A stretch of 38,137 bases of DNA from Lachnospiraceae bacterium. Its GTDB lineage: Bacteria > Bacillota > Clostridia > Lachnospirales > Lachnospiraceae. The stretch is from NCBI GenBank assembly GCA_021205755.1, contig JAJPWX010000062.1:1-38137 (forward strand). Direction: 5' to 3'. The translations under genes were made by a program, and so were the position numbers. The notes beneath the pieces are model-generated. The model was not told where the DNA came from, made no database searches, and saw only the letters and a list, made by a program, of their open reading frames with translations. This document shows positions 33,768-38,137 of the stretch, in pieces (the stretch's first letter is position 1; each line of letters starts with the position of its first letter).

Positions 33768-34970
33768 TCACTTCTGCAGCACTTTATAATAGAATCGTTC
33801 CAATTCTTTCGCATCCATCAGCACCGGTACCGGATACAGCGGATTCGCTTCCTTGTCCGCGTAATGGGCCATTTTCGGAATGTCTTCTTTCCAAATTTCC
33901 GGAATCGTATCGCCAATGCCAAAACGCTTCTTCATATCTTTAATCGCCTGGATAAACGCCTTTGCCGCCGCCTCCTCTGTTGCATTTTCATCCGCGACAC
34001 CAGCCACCACAGCCAGCCGCGCCAGTTTTCCATACACACAGGAGCCATACTCTTCCAAAACGGTCGGCAGTAAAACCGCGTTCGCCAGCCCATGCGGAAC
34101 ATTGTACTGGCCGCCCAGCGAGTGCGCAACCGCATGGACATAACCGACATAGGATTTCGTAAACGCACAGCCCGCATAGTAAGAGGCATGCAGCATATTT
34201 CTTCTTGCTTTTACATTCTTTCCATTTGTGTAAGCTTCATCCAGATTTTCGAAAATCAGCTTCACCGCCTGTTCGGATTGTCTGCGGGTGCCACGGGTCG
34301 TCGTATTGCCGATATAAGCCTCAACAGCATGAGTCAGAGCGTCCATGCCGGTCGTTGCCGTGACAAAGGGCGGCAGGCTTAAGGTCACATTCGGATCAAG
34401 CACCGCGTAGCGGGGAATCAGGCAGAAATCATTGATCACATATTTATGTCTCGTCTTAGCGTCTACAATGGCACAGGCCAGCGTAGTCTCACTGCCGGTT
34501 CCTGCGGTCGTCGGTACCGCAATCAGAAGCGGAAGCCGTCCGTGCACGCGCAGAATACCCTTCATCTTTGCCAGAGACTGCTTCGGCTTCGCCACCCGTG
34601 CGCCCACTGCTTTGGCGCAGTCCATGCTCGAGCCGCCGCCAAATCCGATGATCGCCTCACAAAATTCGGCATGATAAAGAGCCAGTGCCTCTTCCACATT
34701 CGCCGTCGTTGGATTAGCATCCGTTTTATCATACATGGCATAGAAGATACCATTCTCTGTAAGCGTCCTCTCCAAGTCTCCCGTAAGCCCCAGCTTTGCA
34801 ATACCTGGATCCGTGACGATCAGGACACGCGTACATTTTTTCTTTACTAACAATTCAGAGAGCTGATCTGCCTGACCAATGATTTTTGGATTCCGATAGG
34901 GCAAAAACGGCAGAGCAATTTTAAAGACAGTCTGAAAAGCACGGCAATACAATTTTTTCAGCCGATTCAT
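33768..34970 (-). CDS. Iron-containing alcohol dehydrogenase
   Basis: 400 residues from the ATG at 34970 (MNRLKKLYCRAFQ). The frame runs to 35036 but that segment contains the promoter. GAAGGAGAGG lies upstream. Group III ADH: NAD loop GFGGGSSMDCAKAVGA, VPTTAGTGSETTLA, then the metal ligands in TGMDALTHAVEAY (Asp, His) and HAVAHSLGGQYNVPHGLANAVLLP (two His). It reduces aldehydes or oxidises alcohols with NAD(H), usual for redox balance in fermenters. First gene of a two- or three-gene unit with the ALDH and perhaps the isomerase. Confidence 0.93.
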   Translation of the reverse strand: MNRLKKLYCRAFQTVFKIALPFLPYRNPKIIGQADQLSELLVKKKCTRVLIVTDPGIAKLGLTGDLERTLTENGIFYAMYDKTDANPTTANVEEALALYHAEFCEAIIGFGGGSSMDCAKAVGARVAKPKQSLAKMKGILRVHGRLPLLIAVPTTAGTGSETTLACAIVDAKTRHKYVINDFCLIPRYAVLDPNVTLSLPPFVTATTGMDALTHAVEAYIGNTTTRGTRRQSEQAVKLIFENLDEAYTNGKNVKARRNMLHASYYAGCAFTKSYVGYVHAVAHSLGGQYNVPHGLANAVLLPTVLEEYGSCVYGKLARLAVVAGVADENATEEAAAKAFIQAIKDMKKRFGIGDTIPEIWKEDIPKMAHYADKEANPLYPVPVLMDAKELERFYYKVLQK

Positions 34971-35007
34971 AGGGCAGGACTCCTCTCCTTCATCAAACGA
35001 TTTTATT

Positions 35008-35036
35008 ATCGTACCAGTAAAATCTATGATTGTCAA
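35008..35036 (-). promoter_or_regulatory. Promoter of the ADH-ALDH unit
   Basis: TTGACA (35031-35036), 17 bases, TACGAT (35008-35013) preceded by TGG on the minus strand. The ATG of the longer ADH frame falls inside the -35, supporting the shorter start. Confidence 0.65.
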
Positions 35037-35102
35037 TAAAGGAATTCACAGCTATTCACCACAGAGACTATCTGAAAATAAGGAAGAAAAAACAAGATCA
35101 AA

Positions 35103-35131
35103 TTGACAAATTCTGTAATCTGTCGTAATAA
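35103..35131 (+). promoter_or_regulatory. Candidate upstream promoter of the EAL gene
   Basis: TTGACA (35103-35108), 17 bases, TAATAA (35126-35131). A second, closer -10 TATAAT lies at 35177-35182 without a good -35. Confidence 0.45.
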
Positions 35132-35148
35132 TAACAGGTAGGTACAAT

Positions 35149-35209
35149 GTGTCAGGAAACTTTTTACATATTACAGTATAATACTTATATAAAAATGCGT
35201 GTCAGGAAA
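35149..35209 (+). repeat. Two 11-bp direct repeats flanking the EAL promoter -10
   Basis: GTGTCAGGAAA at 35149-35159 and again at 35199-35209, exactly 50 bases apart (about five turns). They bracket the TATAAT at 35177-35182, so looping or cooperative binding is plausible. The second copy also lies in the leader just before the start codon. Confidence 0.5.
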
Positions 35210-35225
35210 GGCATACGGTGTAAAA

Positions 35226-36428
35226 ATGATAAGAGAAAAACAGGAAACTGAAATTCGAAACGCACTCATCCACCACGAATTCGTCGTTTATTATCAGCCG
35301 CAATACAAAGCCATCCGCGGGGAGCTGGCCAGTGCCGAAGCACTCGCGCGCTGGAAAAAACCCGATGGAACAATCTGTATGCCGGGAGACTTTGTTCCCT
35401 ATATGGAAGAGAGCAGCCTGATCTGTGAACTGGACTGGTATATGCTGCGCGAGGTCTGCGTTTTTCTTAAAAAGCGAATTGATACAAAGGAGTATACCGT
35501 ACCGATTGCCGTCAACTTTTCCAGGCGCCATCTGGCGGAATCTGATTTTATAGAAAAGCTATGTGCTACAGCAGATGAGTTCTCCATTCCGCACAGCCTG
35601 ATTCACGTAGAAATCACTGAATCTGCCCTCGTAAACGACCCGGAGCCTATTACTGCTCTGGTTGCTGCCATTCGTAAATGCGGTTTTCATGTCGCCATCG
35701 ATGATTTTGGCAGCGGACTCTCCTCGTTAAGTATGGTAAAAAATGTAGACGCGGACATTCTGAAAATCGACCGTTCTCTACTCTTCGGGGAGTGCAGCAA
35801 CGACAAAGACCGCATCGTCCTGGAAAGCATTTATGAGTTTGCGAACCGTCTCCATCTGACAACCGTCGCAGAAGGTGTAGAGACGAGCGGACAGCTTGGT
35901 TTCCTTCGCACCTGCGGCTGTGACCTGATTCAGGGCTACCTGTTCGCAAAACCCATGCCAGAGGAGCAGTTTGCACAGATCTGTCACAAAGAAGCCACTG
36001 CTGAGAAAAGCCGTGATGACTTCGACATTCTTATGGAGCAGCCGGCCTCCAGCACGATGCAGCTGCTCACAGAAGTCATTTTCAAACGATATCCACTGGT
36101 CATCTTTGCAAACCTGACGCGCAACAGCTATTACATGATGACCTACGATAATTTTACTACTACCTCCTGCCCCGCCTCCGGCATATTTGATGAACTGATT
36201 TGCCACGGAGCAGCCAGCATGCACCCGGAGGATCAGCAATTGTTTGCCGACACTTTTGCCCGCACTGCCCTCCTGGAAGCGCATCAAGCCGGAAAAGAGC
36301 TGGTACGCGTCGTCACCAGACAATTAGGCGACGATGGCGTATACCGTCGGGTAGAGACTGTGGATTATTTCGTAAAGAGTCCGGCTTCTGATGATGTGCT
36401 GGTGATTACACTGTGTCAGAATTTGTAG
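35226..36428 (+). CDS. EAL phosphodiesterase with C-terminal PAS-like domain
   Basis: 400 residues from the ATG at 35226; a GTG at 35199 would add 9 residues without a good site, so the start is uncertain. Residues about 10-265 are an EAL domain with intact active-site motifs: SAEALARW, AVNFSRRH, EITESAL, IDDFGSGLSS, LKIDRSL, AEGVETSG, QGYLFAKP. The C-terminal 130 residues (YPLVIFANLTRNSYYMMTYDNF ... MHPEDQQLFADTFAR) resemble the PAS-like sensor usually found in front of GGDEF domains. It hydrolyses c-di-GMP. There is no GGDEF domain. The order EAL then sensor is unusual. Confidence 0.85.
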   Translation: MIREKQETEIRNALIHHEFVVYYQPQYKAIRGELASAEALARWKKPDGTICMPGDFVPYMEESSLICELDWYMLREVCVFLKKRIDTKEYTVPIAVNFSRRHLAESDFIEKLCATADEFSIPHSLIHVEITESALVNDPEPITALVAAIRKCGFHVAIDDFGSGLSSLSMVKNVDADILKIDRSLLFGECSNDKDRIVLESIYEFANRLHLTTVAEGVETSGQLGFLRTCGCDLIQGYLFAKPMPEEQFAQICHKEATAEKSRDDFDILMEQPASSTMQLLTEVIFKRYPLVIFANLTRNSYYMMTYDNFTTTSCPASGIFDELICHGAASMHPEDQQLFADTFARTALLEAHQAGKELVRVVTRQLGDDGVYRRVETVDYFVKSPASDDVLVITLCQNL

Positions 36429-36522
36429 ACACATGACGCGTTAGCGGCAAGCCGCAGCAATCGTGAGCCTGCAGCCTGCTGTTTTGAATCGTCACATAGA
36501 AGAAAGGAAATCTTCACATACC

Positions 36523-37431
36523 ATGACACTCCAGCAAATTCTCTACGTTGTCACAATAGCAGAGATGAAATCCATGAACAAGGCCGCAGCCGCCCTCTAT
36601 GTCTCACAGCCGGCGCTCTCCGCGGCCATCCGTGATCTGGAAGAAGAACTCCACACGGAATTGTTTATCCGCTCAAACCGCGGCATCCTGATCACACCGG
36701 AGGGCGCGGAATTTTTGCGGTACGCGCGCCAGATGACAGAAATCCAGAGAATGATTGAAGAACGCTACACTGGCAAAGCTGCAAAGAAAAAGTTCAGCGT
36801 GTCGACCCAGCATTATTCCTTCGCGGTAGAAGCGTTTATTGAACTGGCGAAAAAATTCGGCATGGATGAATACGAATTTGCGGTACACGAGACAAAAACC
36901 GCCGAAGTCATTGCGAATGTGCGGAATTATCGCAGTGAAATCGGCGTACTCTACCTGAACGAATTTAATGAAAAAGCATTACGAAAAATATTTCTTGAAA
37001 ATGAGGTAGAATACACCTTCCTGTTCCAGTGCGGCATTTCCGTCTACCTGAGTAAAAACCACCCGCTGGCAAACCAGCAGCGGATCGCCTTTGAGGAATT
37101 AAAACCCTACCCCTGTCTTTCTTTTGAACAGGGAGAAAACCATTCTTTTTATTATGCCGAAGAAGTTCTGAGCACCTGTGAGTATAACCGGATCATCAAG
37201 GCGGACGACCGCGCCACCATGCTGAATCTCATGGTCGGTCTAAACGGCTACACGCTCTGCTCCGGCATCATCTGCGAAAAATTAAACGGCGACCAGTATA
37301 CCGCCATCCCCCTGGACACCGAAAGCCGGATGGACATCGGCTATATCAAAAGAAAAGGAATGCCGCTTAGTCCCCTCGGTGAACAATACCTGGAGCTGCT
37401 GAAAAAATATGATGCGGCATCCCTTCCCTGA
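36523..37431 (+). CDS. LysR-family transcriptional regulator
   Basis: 302 residues. The N-terminal winged helix is clear: MTLQQILYVVTIAEMKSMNKAAAALYVSQPALSAAIRDLEEEL, with the HTH around residues 18-40. A linker helix and an effector domain follow (VSTQHYSFAVEAFIELAKKF ... EIGVLYLNEF ... CGISVYLSKNHPLANQQ). The start at 36523 is chosen from the family; the AAGGAAA site lies rather far, about 13 bases. No LysR box target is evident, and it is not divergent to an adjacent gene. The effector and regulon are unknown. Convergent with the lipoprotein gene, 9 bases apart. Confidence 0.92.
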   Translation: MTLQQILYVVTIAEMKSMNKAAAALYVSQPALSAAIRDLEEELHTELFIRSNRGILITPEGAEFLRYARQMTEIQRMIEERYTGKAAKKKFSVSTQHYSFAVEAFIELAKKFGMDEYEFAVHETKTAEVIANVRNYRSEIGVLYLNEFNEKALRKIFLENEVEYTFLFQCGISVYLSKNHPLANQQRIAFEELKPYPCLSFEQGENHSFYYAEEVLSTCEYNRIIKADDRATMLNLMVGLNGYTLCSGIICEKLNGDQYTAIPLDTESRMDIGYIKRKGMPLSPLGEQYLELLKKYDAASLP

Positions 37432-37440
37432 TTCAAAGCT

Positions 37441-38034
37441 TTACACGGCTTCCATGGCGGCGTTCGCCAGGTGGCAGTATGTATAGCCATCCGTGTCTAC
37501 ATAGGTTTCAAACGTACCCTGCACAAGAATTTCCGTGTTATCCGCCGGATACTCATCCGGGTATGAATGACTGCCGTCACCCCATACAAATTCCAGTCCC
37601 TGCGCACAGCAGGCGGTAGCGTCCGAGATCAGACAATAATAATAATACTGATCCGTTGCCTCATAATAGCTGGCATAATAGGTTCCGGACATACGGAATG
37701 TCTTTCCGACATAATCATCCGGATTATAGACCATCTGGTAAACGATCGCGTAAACCATATCGCTGCTCATCTCAGTCAGGTCATAGTCCACATCGCCTGT
37801 AACCTTCGTATCGGAAGTTTTTGTGGCTGCCGCAACAGCTTCATCCGAAGAATCCGACGCCATATCTGCAGAATCCTCCGCGTCTTCATTGGCGATCTGC
37901 GCACTGACCACCTCATCAACGGTCGCGCTGGCGCTGGTCGTATTCGAGCGGTTCGCACTGCTGTCACTGCCGCAGCCGGTTATCAAAAGACTGGCCGCCA
38001 AAAACAGAGCCGATACTTTTTGAAGTCTATTCAT
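37441..38034 (-). CDS. Lipoprotein with a C-terminal OB-fold-like domain
   Basis: 197 residues. A signal peptide with lipobox LITGC (Cys about 21) marks a lipid-anchored, exported protein. Residues about 22-80 are a Ser/Ala/Asp-rich linker. The rest (YQMVYNPDDYVGKTFRMSGTYYASYYEATD...YCLISDATACCAQGLEFVW...NTEILVQGTFETY) looks like a small beta barrel of the OB type, common in Clostridia lipoproteins of unknown function. GAAGGAGG precedes the ATG. It has Tyr-rich strands and two adjacent cysteines. No catalytic motif is seen. Confidence 0.85.
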   Translation of the reverse strand: MNRLQKVSALFLAASLLITGCGSDSSANRSNTTSASATVDEVVSAQIANEDAEDSADMASDSSDEAVAAATKTSDTKVTGDVDYDLTEMSSDMVYAIVYQMVYNPDDYVGKTFRMSGTYYASYYEATDQYYYYCLISDATACCAQGLEFVWGDGSHSYPDEYPADNTEILVQGTFETYVDTDGYTYCHLANAAMEAV

Positions 38035-38082
38035 AGATTCTTACCTCCTTCTAAATCTTTCATCATTACGTTTTTTGATTCC

Positions 38083-38088
38083 ATTATA
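38083..38088 (-). promoter_or_regulatory. Possible -10 of the lipoprotein gene
   Basis: TATAAT on the minus strand 49 bases before the start codon. The -35 region is not convincing. Confidence 0.4.
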
Positions 38089-38099
38089 AGTTTCCCAAT

Positions 38100-38124
38100 C
38101 TGCCGGACTATATAGTCCCGGCAG
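38100..38124. terminator. Hairpin at the right edge, probable terminator
   Basis: CTGCCGG / CCGGCAG arms around ACTATATAGT, with one bulged C, followed on the plus strand by ACTGAGGATTTTT as the window ends. The T-run suggests termination of plus-strand transcription, but the source gene on the plus side is not clear; it might also serve a minus-strand gene to the right. Confidence 0.5.
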
Positions 38125-38137
38125 ACTGAGGATTTTT

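Noticed and set aside
1-38137. tRNA or rRNA genes
   Set aside because: No cloverleaf with a GTTCGA-type T-loop and CCA-proximal stem, and no rRNA signature, was noticed on either strand; a dedicated scan was not possible.

Overview
The window looks like a chromosomal segment of an anaerobic Clostridia member, most likely Lachnospiraceae. The evidence is a large pyruvate:ferredoxin oxidoreductase, ATP-type PEP carboxykinase, the pyrH-frr-uppS-cdsA-dxr-rseP gene order, a DUF4317 protein, strong AAGGAGG-type ribosome binding sites, sigma-A-like promoters (often with an extended -10) and a gut-Firmicute style surface adhesin. Species cannot be named from the sequence alone.

Layout. 1-3192 (-): the N-terminal 1064 codons of a giant surface adhesin running off the left edge, with a long, structured upstream region. 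3622-8961 (-): a housekeeping operon (pyrH, frr, uppS, cdsA, dxr, rseP) for UMP phosphorylation, ribosome recycling, undecaprenyl and phospholipid precursors, isoprenoids and site-2 proteolysis. 9066-11681 (-): a CtpE-like P-type ATPase. 11817-13562 (-): a PAS/degenerate-GGDEF/EAL phosphodiesterase. 13862-17407 (-): nifJ. 17720-20625: a pyruvyl transferase and a sulfotransferase, convergent and almost touching, both probably decorating surface glycans. 20882-22519 (+): a YkpA/YbiT-type ABC-F ATPase. 22530-23075: an intergenic region holding a structured dyad element and a candidate Fst/par-like type I toxin-antitoxin locus. 23118-27105 (-): pckA, a beta-CASP metallo-beta-lactamase protein and a Nudix hydrolase. 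27410-30737 (+): a metal-resistance cluster (HMA chaperone, P1B-2 ATPase, CadC/SmtB-like repressor, short DUF4317 protein) behind a consensus promoter with an ArsR-type operator. 30899-34970 (-): YihS-like sugar isomerase, aldehyde dehydrogenase and iron alcohol dehydrogenase. 35226-38034: an EAL-PAS-like phosphodiesterase, a LysR regulator and a lipoprotein.

Functional themes. Central anaerobic carbon flow (nifJ, pckA, ADH/ALDH), envelope biogenesis (uppS, cdsA, dxr, rseP, glycan decoration, adhesin), metal homeostasis and cyclic-di-GMP turnover. Both c-di-GMP proteins look like phosphodiesterases only.

The most interesting item is the unannotated 31-residue membrane peptide at 22845-22940 (-). 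It faces a short plus-strand RNA. The two transcripts would converge on one perfect hairpin, and each crosses one copy of a 20-bp direct repeat (19/20 identical), so their 5' parts are complementary over the toxin start codon. This is the architecture of the enterococcal pAD1 par (Fst) system.
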